Shown here: positions 1 through 12,472 of the stretch, piece after piece | Position numbering within the stretch: position 1 is the stretch's first letter | Layout: each line of letters starts with the position of its first letter | From: Coriaria nepalensis | Lineage: Eukaryota; Streptophyta; Magnoliopsida; Cucurbitales; Coriariaceae | DNA length: 64,000 bases | Assembly: GCA_027186245.1 (NCBI GenBank) | Contig: CP114488.1 | Coordinates: 11,203,501 to 11,267,500, forward strand | Reading direction: 5' to 3' | Program-made: the position numbers and the translations under genes | Notes under the pieces: generated by a model | Databases searched by the model: none | The model's input: the letters and a program-made list of their open reading frames with translations, nothing else | Told to the model about the DNA's origin: nothing

Positions 1-218
1 ACTTGCCCAAATGGATAGGAACTCCTCGCTATGTTCTGTGTTGTGCATGGATCGAAAAAGATAGGATACTATTTGGTGCGGGGAATGAAAATTTCATTCT
101 TTACAATACTAGAGACGAAACAGTGGAAGAGATTGTTCTTTGTAAATCATTCATGAAAAGATGTACGGTTTTTCCTTACGTAGAGACTTTGATTTCACTT
201 GCTGCTAATAATAATTAG
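1..218 (+). CDS. F-box protein, C-terminal end (partial)
   Basis: The open frame enters from the left edge (codons in phase with base 3) and stops at TAG 216-218, giving about 71 residues. It reads like the last strands of an F-box-associated interaction domain: a WI...DRILFGAGN...LYNTRDETVEEI segment followed by the YVETLISL ending common in CPR30/CPR1-like F-box proteins. Such proteins are substrate receptors of SCF ubiquitin ligases. The F-box itself lies outside the window, so the gene cannot be named. The family is inferred from this C-terminal pattern only. Confidence 0.6.
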   Translation, partial: LPKWIGTPRYVLCCAWIEKDRILFGAGNENFILYNTRDETVEEIVLCKSFMKRCTVFPYVETLISLAANNN

Positions 219-2453
219 TCTCAAAGATTTGTTATAATGTTGATTTTTTTTCTCCCAATTTTAGGCTTATTTAATGCATACAATCAATGACCATTTTCTT
301 CTTAAAATGTAGATTGTTGCCTTTTCTTGTGTTTGTTTTATTTTGTTTCTGTGTTTTTTATTTATTTATTTGTCAATTCACTTTACCAACATTAACAAAT
401 AACAATGATCGTACACTTGTATATAGTTACATATATGTAACGGGTAGAACCAATGCTCATTTCTTTGAGTTGCATGCTTGCATTCTTCTTGCTCATCTTA
501 ACTTGCCTTAATATTTGTAGTAGTACAACAAAGAAACAACCACCTCCTATTACTAAGGAAGATCAAACCAAATACATCAGTCAAATATTCAAAAGGAAAA
601 GTCAACTAGCATTATATCCGGAGAACAAAATATAGTTAGCTATACTGTTATATTTAGGCCGCGATTAGAGAGGTTAATCTTGACCCTTAATGACTGAAAT
701 TGAGAATGAGGCAACAGCTTGGTAAGAATGATAGTTCATGGCCACATGATATTATTCAACAAAGGATAACTATCTCACACTTATAGTAATATATATATAT
801 ATATAATATGATTTATTCTGCATATACAACTCTATATCGTATAACACACAATAGACTTAAAAAGAAAAACCCTATTGCTGAGAAGCAACAATGGGGTAGA
901 GTTCATATCTAAAATTGCAGCTCCCATCAACAACTCGCCCACTTATCTTGGCATCACAGCAATATGATTAGATTAAGCTATAAACCAGACAAAAAATAAG
1001 TTAATGAATAATAAATAAATAAAAAAGACGTGCTATAATTTAAGTCTACAATATGAAAAGAGAGTTATGATGATGTAGATGTATTTTAACTATAAAAAAA
1101 ACAAATTAAATTGTAAGATTCTAATTATTAGAAGATAAACCTTATTTCTAATTAAGATTACATGCTAGAATGGAAGTACATTAGACCATACCGCCTTCCT
1201 TAATTGTAGTAAATAAATAAATGAGGAAACAATGGTCTATTCATTTAAGCCGAAAGGACATGACATCTTTCTTTATGCCGGAATCAAGCATAATTTGCTG
1301 GTCGTTAACTTTCTTTAATTAACAAAACTTACAGAAGTTTAATTAGAATCAAAAAAAGTGAAAGGGAAAGACAAAAAAAAGGAAAGGAATAAAGCCATAG
1401 TTCTCAATTAGCATCATTACTTACATCTTTCTAGTTTCCAACTTTATAGGCAATGGGTCCTTAATACTCATTCCATATTTTGCCCAATTGGACCAAAATT
1501 AAGAAAGAATCCTTTAGTTTCCTTTACTCGTTAAAGGGTACCATCAAAAGATATATGCAGTCCAGGCCAGTTCTAAAAAGTCGTGCAATGCATGCCATTG
1601 AATTCTAATATTTGATATTTCAATATGATTCTAATTAACTAGTATATTAGTGATGGATGTATCTCATATGATGTGTATGCTCGTGAGATCTATATTCTCG
1701 ATGATTTGTGACGATATTCTCGGTATTTATAATATTCCAGCCACATTTTTGTACAGTTTTGCTTCCGACGTAGTCCAGATGCGTTATGAGCTAACTTTAG
1801 GATGAAATTCAAATAATAGAGCAATCACTTTTACGTTACACTATGCTCGAGGTGGCGCCACCATGCATGCATGTGGGGACCTGGCCTGCTGCTACCTAAT
1901 TATTATTTTTATGATTTAAAGTATGTCGGTGTAGAAGTAGAACTACTTTTTCCGCCATGACAACCTTCCTAGCTTTAGCCTGATGCAGAGCAGGTGAACA
2001 ACTGTGATCTTCTATTCGATCTCTATATGTAATTTCAAATATATAGATATCAAATATCATAAAAAAAATTCCATCAGCTTTCCAATAGAAGAGAATATAT
2101 AATTGAATTGAGAGCTAATAATTAAACATGATCTTTTTTTGTCTTATTATATACGTCTCATGTGTACATAATAGGCATTCATTCATTTGTCCTAATTTGC
2201 AAACAGCTAAGATCTTACAGAATTAAATGCTAAATTCTCTACCTAGAACCACATGGTAGTTAGCTCTAGCATGGGACCACTTGTTTCCGTACGTCATGAA
2301 ATTGCATGCTTCTTAGTTATCGTGAAGCTAAACAGGCATATTGATATGATTATATATGTATTTGCCTTCTCTGTAGTACCGATCACGACACAGTTTTGAG
2401 TCTTTCAAATTGTAGAAGCTGCATAACTAGCTAAGAGACTGAGAGGAGTAGAA
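219..2453. other. AT-rich intergenic region upstream of the peroxidase
   Basis: About 2.2 kb with no gene I can support. It contains a short TA repeat near 790-805 and homopurine or A-rich runs around 1360-1390. A 60-codon ORF at 453-635 with a signal-like N-terminus is listed separately as a weak candidate. The stretch next to 2454 should contain the peroxidase promoter, but I see no clear TATA box at a standard distance. Confidence 0.5.
453..635 (+). CDS. possible small secreted peptide ORF (60 aa)
   Basis: The ORF starts at ATG 453. The first 24 or so residues form a hydrophobic stretch (FFLLILTCL core) ending in small residues that resembles a secretion signal. A short basic tail with KKQPPP and FKRKSQ segments follows. 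It matches no peptide-hormone motif I recognise (not CLE, IDA, CEP or RALF). It sits in the same orientation as the flanking genes, in otherwise non-coding sequence. An ORF of this length is expected by chance in AT-rich DNA, so this is only a candidate. Confidence 0.2.
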   Translation: MLISLSCMLAFFLLILTCLNICSSTTKKQPPPITKEDQTKYISQIFKRKSQLALYPENKI

Positions 2454-3709
2454 ATGGCACGACCCATATGGGCCATATCTCATTACCATTCGGCAATTTT
2501 GATTGTGATTAGTATTTTAGGGCTCTTAGCTTCTACTCAAGCTCAGCTTAAGCTTGGCTTTTATTCTCAGACTTGTCCTAAAGCTGAGCAAATCATACAA
2601 GACTTTGTTCAGCAGCACATCCACAATGCTCCTTCTCTTGCAGCTGCCCTCATCAGAATGCACTTCCACGATTGCTTTGTCCGGGTTTGTATTATAAAGA
2701 ATTCATCATCTTCTTCTTCTTCTTCTGGATTAATATTTTCATGTATGTAATATGATGATCATGAACAGGGTTGTGATGCGTCTGTACTGATAAATTCAAC
2801 ATCGACTAACCAAGCGGAAAAAGTGGGTGCCCCTAATCTGACACTAAGAGGCTTTGACTTCATAGATAGAGTAAAGAGCCTGTTAGAGGCTGAATGTCCA
2901 GGCGTTGTCTCTTGTGCCGATACTATCGCTTTGGTTGCTAGAGACTCCATTGTTGCCACTGTAAGAACTACATACATCCATTATTGGATTTCAATCATGT
3001 AATTCAATTGATCGTCATGTCGTGTGGGTGTGCAGGGAGGTCCGTCTTGGAGTGTTCCGACAGGTCGTAGGGATGGATTGATCTCAAATTCCTCAGAAGC
3101 TTTAGCTAACATCCCTGCTCCTACTAGCAACTTCACGACTCTCCAAACATTTTTTGCTAACAAGGGTCTCGATCTAACAGACTTGGTCTTGCTATCTGGT
3201 ATCTAATTAACCAGTCAATTAAGATAAAACACGACGTAATGTTATAATTAACGTTAATTCAGATAATAAATTTACGTACGCTATCATTTATAGGAGCTCA
3301 CACGATTGGCGTGTCTCATTGCTCATCATTTTCCAACCGTCTGTACAATTTCACTGGAGTGGGCGATGAAGATCCAGCTTTGGACAGCGAATATGCAGCG
3401 AATCTAAAAGCCAGAAAGTGCAAGAACATAAACGATAACACGACAATAGTCGAGATGGATCCCGGAAGCTTTAGAACGTTTGATCTGAGCTACTACACTC
3501 TTCTTCTCAAGAGACGCGGTCTGTTCCAATCTGATTCTGCTCTTACCACAAGCTCTACTACTAAAGCTTACGTCACCCAACTGCTTCAAGGCTCGCTCCA
3601 GAACTTCTACGCTGAATTTGCTAAGGCTGTGGAGAAGATGGGTCGGATCGGTGTTAAGACGGGATCGGAGGGTGAGATTAGGAAGAACTGTGCGGTGGTG
3701 AATGGTTAA
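2454..3709 (+). CDS. class III secretory peroxidase
   Basis: Heme peroxidase of the plant secretory (class III) family, which oxidises phenolics with H2O2 in the cell wall or vacuole. Exons by frame and splice sites: 2454-2684, 2769-2960, 3036-3198 and 3294-3709, giving 333 residues. The four-exon, three-intron layout is the classical one for the family. Residues 1-30 are a signal peptide, and the mature protein would start at [12 protein letters not shown]. The distal heme site [16 protein letters not shown] is interrupted by intron 1, and the proximal site [12 protein letters not shown] by intron 3. The usual cysteines, including those of GCDAS and the SCAD motif, are present, and the length is normal. 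All junctions are GT-AG and in phase, so the gene looks intact. The individual family member cannot be named from sequence alone. Confidence 0.95.
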
Positions 3710-4528
3710 TTATTCCTAATTAAGAGGGTTTTTTTTTTTTTTTTCTTAAAAAAAATTAATACAAGATTTGTTTGTGTCCTAGTTACCATGTGCAGAACTT
3801 CTGTTCAGTATATGTTGTCATGTGTTGTTTTGTCGTTTTGGGGGAAATGCTTTTTTTTTTATTCGTTTGAATAATTGAGCTTCTTTGTAACCCCTCCCTC
3901 CTTTCCTTGTCTTGTCAGGAAGCTGATTCTGTTTGTACAATATAATAAAAGATAAAATTAAAAAACAAATAAATTAAAATTTGGGCCACACAAAATTTAA
4001 TAATTTTATTCGCTTAATCTACAATTGTCTATAGATGTTGGGCCTGTAGCTTACACTTATGAAATCCATGAGAATGTGTTATTGGGCCTATTACGTTGAA
4101 CTCTTGAAGTCCATGAAAATAGAAATTGGGCTTCCTAAAATACCCGCGAAAATGATTACCGACGTTAGCAGACCCGATCCGATTAAAAATCCGACCCGCT
4201 TTCAGCTGCTCCCTATTTGGAGTATTCTCTCCAGTGAGCGTCTGAGCGAGCAAACAAACTCACAAACTCCCTTCGGTGTTTGTTTCTCGAGAAAGCTACT
4301 GAAAAATTTATCTCAGCGAAAACGTACAGTTACAAATGCTGAATGGCGCAGTCTTCTTGGTGAAAGTTTCATGTATTTTCTTCGTCTTCCTCAGAGATTA
4401 TCAACAAATATCATTTCACAGAAGAATCTTGTGAACCAGATTCACCGTCGTGATTCTATTTCTCCGTATTTGGTTTACAAACTTTTCATTTCAGAAGTAT
4501 CTTTTTCTGTATACGTTGTAGTTGTTTG
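3710..4528. promoter_or_regulatory. peroxidase 3' flank and CCCH-gene promoter/leader with four site II motifs
   Basis: A T-rich tract follows the peroxidase stop. Upstream of the CCCH gene there are four TGGGCY (site II) motifs at about 3982, 4039, 4083 and 4127. These are typical of promoters of housekeeping and growth-related plant genes bound by TCP factors. The presumed leader (about 4250-4528) carries an ORF that overlaps the CCCH start codon (see findings). Confidence 0.5.
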
Positions 4529-7500
4529 ATGATGGTTGAGCGGAAGCAATTCAAGACAAGGCTATGCGCCCAGTATCAGAATGGCCGGTGTTCACGCTCA
4601 GATTGCTCGTTCGCACATGGAAACGCTGAGCTCCGGCGTTTCTCTGGCTCATATAGGGGTAAAATTTTGCTCCTTTTTCTCTGTTCTTATTGCTTCGTTT
4701 TCTGCCCTAATTCAACTCTTAGTAAGGGGGTTGTGATGGATGAGTAAGCATATTAGCTGCTAACCCGGTCTACGTGCTTGCCAGTTGATGTTGAGTGGTT
4801 TTTCTGCTTCTAGGTCTTATGAACTGCACTCCTACAGCATCTTTATATATAAACATTATCATTGTTAGTGCTTATGTTGCTTTTATTTTGTGTTTTAGTA
4901 AGGTATAGTTCCTGGAACAAGTGAAGATATCAATGTGGTAGTCTAAGAATGAAAAACAATGCATAAGCGACTGAATTCCTTCTCCCCCTCCTGCTATTTT
5001 TGTGCTTACTTTGCTGAGAAACGTGAGTACATCGCTCCTTTTTTGAGAAGCACATGCAACTCTTACTATGAGCGAGTATGAGCTAAACTTGCGAATGAGA
5101 TTTACACCCTTTGTGATTTTCTGCTGACGTTCTATGGCTTCTAGATGAGGGTTTGTCATCTGGTTAATGTTCTCCCTGTTACCTTACTTGTTCGTATTTG
5201 TGCTTCCATGCACTTTTTCCCTATCCATACAGTTAGTTTAATTATTTGTTCCTTGTAGTGGAGGAGAAATAGAATTTGAGTGGACGAAATCATAGATTAT
5301 ATTCCCAGCTTGGCACGAATCATCTCCTATAAGTATGAAAAAAAGTTGGCAGAAAGTGCACCACTTACTTCTGATTATAACATCAGCTTCTATATCTGAC
5401 ATTTGACCTCAGTCTTTAGCCACATTTTCTCTGGTTGATCCATTCGAGTGGTGCTTATATGATGTGCTTGTGCTTATACGTGTATAAGGATATGTGAACA
5501 TAATTCCCCTTCCATAGCTGCTATGTGAGTTTCAGTTCCTAGATGATTGTTATCTTAATTAGTTCTGTATATATCACAGCAAGAGAACCTGTACGTATGT
5601 GTAATTATATTTACATGTACACAGGAAGTATGAGAGTTATTCCAATATTAGGAGAGCGTCGGTATCTTGTTGCATAACATATACATTGTCAGAATTTTCC
5701 CAGGTCACTAGATTGAAAGTTTAGATGTACTGACAGGTTCAGAGAACTTTTCCCTTCGGAAAGCATTGTGCTGGATGTTACATCTTAGAGCTGATGTGAT
5801 ATTTTCCTGGGATTTTTTTCATGGTTTTCTATACTGCATCCACAAACAGCAAAGCTTTTATTCAAGGATCATGAATTACTTGCTAGTGTACATACCTTCG
5901 ACATAATTTGTAAATTTTCCATACGTGTTCTTATTGCAAGTTCTTCCGTTCGGGTGATTGAGGCTCACTGTACGTCTTTTGTTAATGCCCCTTGAATGAT
6001 GATATAAACGGATTTCTTAAATGGAGCCTCAATGCTTCTATAGTGGTGGGTTTTACCAGAACAAATCCTCGTTTGTATGGATTGCATATATCCATACTGT
6101 TATGTGGAGTTCTGGAGGTATCTCTTCCAGTTAGATCAAATTACATATTATATTTCTGATCAAGAAGATATGGTCTTGGACTGTTCTTCATACTATGATA
6201 TTTGAAGGTGTTCTCATTCATTGTATGTCAATTGAGGATTTATACTTTTTCAATATATACTTTTTCATTATCTTCATGGCCTTACTGGAACTGGCATGGA
6301 GGCACTATTACTCTTCATTTTTCTGTTTCTCATGTTTTTCTTGTAATGGTAAGCTTGGCCTTTATGAGATTATTGTTGACTACTACTTCTTTTCTGAGAG
6401 AGTAATTAGTATTTAGACTAAACCTGCCATGGAATTTCTTCTCTCCTTATTGCAGGCACTCGTGATTATCCAGGCAGTGATCTGAGAGATAAGCTTGGCA
6501 GAAGGCATTCTCCAATGCAGGGAAGAGATGCAAGAGGACGGAATATCCTTCGTGGTAGGAAAAAAGTATCTCTTTTTATTCATGTCTTTTTGTTCTCCTT
6601 TTTCCTTAGTACAATTAACTACAATGGCTTTATACATATTTTCTATTTAACCCCTTATGAGTATCGTTACATTTAATAGTTTCAAAATCACGAGAACGTT
6701 TGTAAAGATCTTTCACCCAATATACTTCCTCACTACTTTTTGGTTAAACATAAATTGCAGATTATGGCTCTTCCACGCCCCTCAACAGACCAGAGTAAGT
6801 TATCAATCCTTTCCTTCTCAAATTCTGGTGGTTAATGAATCTCTGTGTTCATCAATAGTGCTTTGATATCACAGTGACAGAAAACAAAGGAAAATACATC
6901 AAGCTGATAGGCAAAGGGACTTTTCTGGAAGTTTCAGAGTTTCAGACAGGAGTGAAGAAGTTAGAGAAGGAAAATTCACACCATCCACTTCCAGAGTTGT
7001 TTCTGAGGAGCAGGTTTCAGTTTAGATAAATATGTTCGTTAATTTACAGTTAACAGTTTCTTTTGATTAGTGTATTTTGATTTGGTTTCTGGAATTGCAG
7101 TTAAAGAAAGTGCTGTCAGATATTACCATGGCTGATGACCATCTTCATCGAGTTCTGGTCGGTTTTCTATCATATGTATCAGCTTCCTGCACCCCTAATG
7201 TGTGTGCATGATATAGATAACAAGATTCAAGAAAGTTGATTACTCTCTTATAACAAAGTCAGATGTCATGGTAGTACAACAGCCTGTCTCAATACTTCCT
7301 CAAGATTGAAAATATAATCCTGATATGGTGTCTGATTTGGGATTACATTTCCGATTAGGGGGATAACATAAAGTTTTTTTTTTCTTTCCTGTTCACCCAC
7401 GTGACAACTTATTTTACAAGCAGCATAATGGTGACACTGTGATACACCCTGTGATACACCTTACCTTTGAAGACGATATGAAATCAATGCAACAGAAGAG

Positions 7501-9106
7501 TCATCATATATATGTATTTATATTTTTGGTTCACTTCTCTCAAGTAAAGTTCAAATAGGCTTTATGTGACGAAGCATACTTTTGTTTTTGGAAGGGCCGC
7601 CTGGATGAGAAGATGCAAGAGACAGAGATTCTAACTTCTAGAATCAAGGAGCTTGAGTCTCAACTATATGAAGAGAAAGAAGAATGTAAAAGGTATTGTC
7701 AGTTGTTGCTAGGTTAGGTATTTTTTTTTTTAATGAATATTTCTGCTGAATATGGATGCCTCTTTACTCCTTCTGTGGGACATGAATATTCAGGATCACA
7801 ACAAAAATCAAGAAGTTTGGCAAAGCACATAATCACTACACTCGGGCACAAGATGAACTGAAACGGCAAGTTTTCCCCACCTGAATGTATTATACACTGC
7901 TTTCATCTGCATATATATATATACTGTGTTGTCAGGTTTGAGTGAGGAGAGAGAGACTAGAGGTTAGATAGGGTTATTGAAGCTTCATAATATGTTTGAA
8001 ATTTGTAGATCAAATGCCCGGCTTCAAAAGATGGGTGATCACCTTGGATCAGATATGTCTAGAAATGGTGCCAATGTAGAGGATTATAGTGTCAATATCA
8101 TGAGTGATGGAGAGACAACTGGCCATCATCTCAAAGGTACTTCTCCAAGCAAGAAAAGGTTACATATCAATCAAGCCGGAGCTGAAGAATCAAAACAAGC
8201 TGGTATCTTTTGACAGTCCTTTGCTACAAAAGATATGTAGACCTTGAGCCTGTTTACAAATTCATCTAACTTGATAGTACTTTTTTCATTGCAAAAGTAT
8301 ATTCCACCTTATTCTATATAGTTTTTTATTCTTCAGCCAGTCAATGAAATTGAACACGTATTATCAACATTAACATGCATGTCCTTTGACAGCAATATTA
8401 ACTAAAGGACATCCAGAGGAAGCTGTTGGGTTGACAAGATTCTCTCGTTGGAATATGCATCCTCAATCAGCCTTTGACAACAGAATTGAGGCAGTGGAAA
8501 ACGGAACATATGGTCCTATGGCAAATGGAAGCAAGCATAAGAGAGGAAGAACACATTCTACTAGCGTTTCCCCTGCACATAAGGTCAACTTGCTCTAACA
8601 ATTTATAAAAAAATTGGTGCAGTAATTAGTGATAGCCCCCATTTTATAACCTGTGTTTTTCTTTCTGTAAACACCCATTATATATAATCCTTACATTTAA
8701 GTTTTGTGATAATCAAATGTGCAGTTACTAATAAGGGGTGTCGAGCCGGGAGTTATTGTCCCATCAACCAGCATGGCAGCTCATGCAGTTGACGAGGAAG
8801 TTGATATTGAATCGGAGGATAAAATTGAGGACCATGAAACTGCTTCCAGAAGGAACAAGAAGGAACCCAAGCGTGAGAGCATTGACTTGCTTCTTCCGCC
8901 TCCTCCTCCACTTCCGCTCCATCTTCCCCCGCCTCCTCCAATTCCTCCAACTCATCATCGTCAGGTTAGTCATCATCAATTCATCTTTATACGAATTATA
9001 TATACACATTATTGACCTAAGATTTGGCTTGCAATTTCAGGGTGGCGGTAAAAAAGCGTCCATGGAGGAACTTGGAGAAGAATCAGTTCATGTAGATATT
9101 GTCTGA
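4529..9106 (+). CDS. CCCH zinc-finger protein with coiled coil
   Basis: Putative RNA-binding regulator related to plant zinc finger CCCH domain-containing protein 13. Exons: 4529-4658, 6456-6554, 6761-6794, 6875-7013, 7101-7157, 7595-7692, 7794-7865, 8009-8202, 8393-8583, 8725-8964 and 9041-9106, giving 439 residues. The single finger is at residues 13-30 with spacing C-x7-C-x4-C-x3-H, followed by an ELRRFSGS segment. The middle is basic and Arg/Ser-rich (LRDKLGRRHSPMQGRDARGR). A predicted coiled coil follows (LKKVLSDITMADDHLHRVL, then LDEKMQETEIL...EEKEECKR). The C-terminal part has a proline run (PPPPPLPLHLPPPPP) and an acidic stretch. Two ATGs lie in tandem (4529 and 4532). Intron 1 is 1.8 kb. 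The intron at 7866-8008 starts with GC, not GT. The exon 2/3/4 junctions were chosen because only they keep the frame open. Nuclear role is inferred. Confidence 0.88.
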
Positions 9107-9702
9107 TAATTAAATTTTCAAGACATGGTGGGAACATAATTAATACATAGGTTGGTGTAGATCTTTTGTGCTCTCTTCTCGTTGAGCTGGACGCCTAGAG
9201 TTTTTGTCAGCTTGTGAATTCTTAGCATGCCTCGAATGGCTTAATTACTTCGGAATATTTTCGATTTATGTACTAGACCAAAGGAAGATTGTTTTTCTTG
9301 TCAGCCAAGTCTCATACAAGATATCAAAGATACAAAGCGTACAAATTAGGAGTAGAAAAACACGGCCAAATAATAGTATTAAAATAGCAAAATGTGTCTG
9401 ATGAGGCAAGCCCTTCAATTTGGAATAGAAACAGAAAAAGTTGAAAGCCAAAGAACTAAGATACACATCAATACACTTTTTGGAGTCTGCTGGACACAAT
9501 TCGTACGACATCTAATACATTGAACAAATGTCGAAAAGAACATATGCCTCCCAAGAAACACAGTAAGTATACAGGGGCGGTCCTCTATCTAAAGGAGCAG
9601 CAGCTAAGCAAGCACCAAAGAGCAGAAAAATATTTAAAAAGGATCAAAGCGCATAACCTAGGCTGGAAAATTCTAGTTTTATTATTTTTCTTGGCCTGAG
9701 TA
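9107..9702. other. convergent intergenic region (3' flanks)
   Basis: Lies between the ends of the CCCH gene (+) and PEX22 (-). It should contain both 3' UTRs and polyadenylation signals. I see no further coding sequence; the short ORFs here are not conserved-looking. Confidence 0.6.
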
Positions 9703-11944
9703 TCAATTGCATCCAAAAAAGTGTTCCAATGATACTGAGCTAAACACGTTAGGCGCAGCCCGCTCCGGTCTGACAGGTGCTATGTGAAGTTGATATTTGA
9801 TGAACCTCTAATGAAATTGAAAGAAAGAAGTCGGTTGATTTTTGTTTCCAAATGGTAATATTAAAAGAAATATTATTGAGCTCTCAATGATAGAAAAGGG
9901 GAACATACAGATAATTGAGTAACAATTTCTGGACTGGAATCAATATGCCAATCGGGCTCCAATTGCCGAACAAAAGACATCCGCCCATTCTCAGTGCTGC
10001 AGAAGAGAACCTGGAAACATAATGCAGATTAAATAAAAATATTGTATAAGATGAAGAGACGTCTATCATTTGGTGTTACATTGTATTCTATCTATGGTTT
10101 AGTCTTAATGAGCTCCACTGCCGAAAATTAACCTTGTCTTTGACCAGACCACCAGATGTGAAAATGCCAGCATCTTCCAGAGCCAGAAGAACCGTTTTCT
10201 GGAGAGGATACTTCACTTATTAATCAAAACTAAAAATAAATGCAAATTGGTAAAGAAGAAAACCAACATCTACAACGGTAATATAAAAAACATGCTTTCA
10301 TATACTATGAGCCTATGAGATGCAATGCATCTTGAAAACTAGGTAACATCCAAAACTAATACTTGCACTCACTTCGCTTTCATCATCCAACACTCTTTCC
10401 ATAAGATAAAGATCACAGTATTTTGTGATTTCCAATAGCACTACCAAAACAGAGGACCTTACAGTTGCTTGCTTCTGCCAAGATAAAACAGACTGTTAAA
10501 CTCCAGAAGTAGAGAATATATTGCTGGTTTTAAGCAGAAAATTCACCAGAAAGAGATCTTACAACCTGCAGCTCCTCTGGACTAGTTTCTTCTAGAATAA
10601 CTCCAAGCAAAGAGCATGTTACCTAGACAAAATGAGAAATTAAATCAAATTTCGATTTAACTCTTGAGTTGTGTTGAATATAGATTGCTACTCGCTTATG
10701 TATGATTGATACTTCAATATTACATAGAACTATGTTATATTCCAAACATCATTCAGCCATCAGAAATCAATCAGAAGGAAGTGATAAACTGACATCAAAA
10801 TTTCATTCAGCCATCAGATGTATTTCCAATTGTGAAATCACACAAAAGCTTCATGAAACCATATAAAAATAAAATAATATCATCGGAACCCTGATCATAG
10901 CATTTGAGATAACTTGGAATTTTTACCAGCTTTACTTTTAATAAGAAGAAAAGAAAGCAATCAGTGCAAGGAAAATAATATGAATAAAACTATATACTGC
11001 CAGACGGAGCATGTTAAATTACCTTTCTTCCTTCACTCAGCTTCTGCCTAACTATTTGTCCCAATGTTGGCTGAAAGAAGAAAAGACAAAAACAATAAAA
11101 AAACTTACCACCCATGAACGAAGGTGCTACAAAAGATTACGTAACATGTAACTTGAGTAAACAATCCACCCATATACCTTCTCTTGCTGGAATAAATCAT
11201 CCCAGAAATTTTGAGTTCTCAAATCCTCCGAAGATTGACGAGCACCAGTAGATACCAATGGTGCATTCAAGTTCGTGTTGATGCCAGAAGTAGTAGGCGC
11301 AGGAGCTTGCCTCTTTGGTTGCCTTCTTTGAGGTCCAGTAGCTGATCTTAACAGCCTCCATGTGAACACTATTGCAAGAGCAAATCCAGCTATAGCCCCA
11401 ACAGATCTTGAATTCTGGTACCAGTTTAAAAAATGTAAGACTCCAGGTTGCTTTTAAATTTAGTATTTTCATCATATTTAGCCAATACATAAATAAAAAT
11501 AACAAAAAATTCGGAAATATTTTTTTCTGATAATCACCATTGAAAGTAATTTCACACAATTCTAAGCTGGTGAAGGAAAAAGATAAAAGTATGTAATTAC
11601 TAGACATGGCTCATTAAAAATTTTCCTGTCGGTCATCCGTCGACTGAGTACAGACTTCAAAGAAATTGAGAAATCAAGCTTTAAAAAAAAAAAAAAAAAT
11701 TACGCGGCTGAAAAAACAAACCGTAGAATTCGAAGAACTAGATTAACTTTTAGAAGAGAAAACGAGCAGATCGGATTAAGCCGAAGAGATGACGTTAACA
11801 ACACGGGGAGGAAAGGAATAAGAGAAAGCGAACCAGATTCTGAAGCGGGATAGGAAGAAATTTGGAGAATTTGAGGGTGAGGAAAGTGCTGAGTCGCTTG
11901 ATCAGCTGGACCAGCTCATCTTTTGGAGAAGAGTCATCCGCCAT
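9703..11944 (-). CDS. PEX22: PEX22, peroxisomal membrane anchor of PEX4
   Basis: PEX22 tethers the ubiquitin-conjugating enzyme PEX4 to the peroxisome membrane, which is needed to recycle the matrix-protein receptor PEX5. Minus-strand exons in coding order: 11944-11834, 11414-11178, 11070-11023, 10622-10566, 10474-10373, 10198-10133, 10010-9909 and 9807-9703, giving 275 residues (plant PEX22 is about 280). Features seen: N-terminus MADDSSPKDELVQLIKRLS; membrane segment SVGAIAGFALAIVFTWRLL around residues 40-58; a basic GPQRRQPKRQ stretch; and a C-terminal domain with GVILEETSPEELQ, CDLYLMERVLDDE, LALEDAGIFTSGGLVKDK and LEPDWHIDSSPEIV. All introns are phase 0 and all junctions GT-AG. An in-frame upstream ATG at 12007 exists, but the chosen start fits the family. 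It lies tail-to-tail with the CCCH gene. Confidence 0.95.
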
Positions 11945-12154
11945 GCGAAGAAGCTCAAGGAAGCTCAAGACGTCGTCGTCTAATGGAGAAAAAACACAGA
12001 GCCCCAATTATGTTGCAGAAAAAATAGGTCACACTAACAAATCCTCCATATAGCTTCGAGGTAATTAATTGTGCCCCGCTGGCCCAGAGACTTTTTGATG
12101 TGGCTTCCTCTTTTATTATTTTATATTTATCTATTTATTTATTTATTTATGTAT

Positions 12155-12185
<31 letters not shown>

Positions 12186-12472
12186 TATTTTCGAAACATT
12201 TGATTGGATAAGGCTGGGAAACATTAGCAATTTTAGCATCGTGTGTTGGGGTATGTCATCACAAAAATGTAGTGTAGTCGGATAGGATAGGATAGGGATA
12301 GTATGAAGTGTACAAAACCTGTCAACGTTTTTAGTCCCAAATGTGTATAATTTTCTTTTACTCCATGAAGAATGAAGAGACCTTATAATATATATGATTG
12401 AATTTCATAAATGAAATGGAAAATCCATTTGCTTATGTTGACTGAGTCGAGCATGAAGCTGTTTGAGAGGGG
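11945..12472. other. intergenic region between EXS gene and PEX22, with TTTA repeat
   Basis: Contains the PEX22 upstream region and the 3' flank of the EXS gene. A TTTA microsatellite occupies about 12125-12190. No additional gene is visible. Confidence 0.6.
12125..12190. repeat. (TTTA)n microsatellite
   Basis: About 16 near-perfect TTTA/ATTT units with a single interruption (ATGT) near 12150. It lies in the PEX22 upstream region. Confidence 0.9.

Noticed and set aside
6542..6550. U12-type 5' splice site (ATATCCTT)
   Set aside because: It lies within the coding segment GRNILR of the CCCH gene, and the frame requires a GT donor at 6555 instead.
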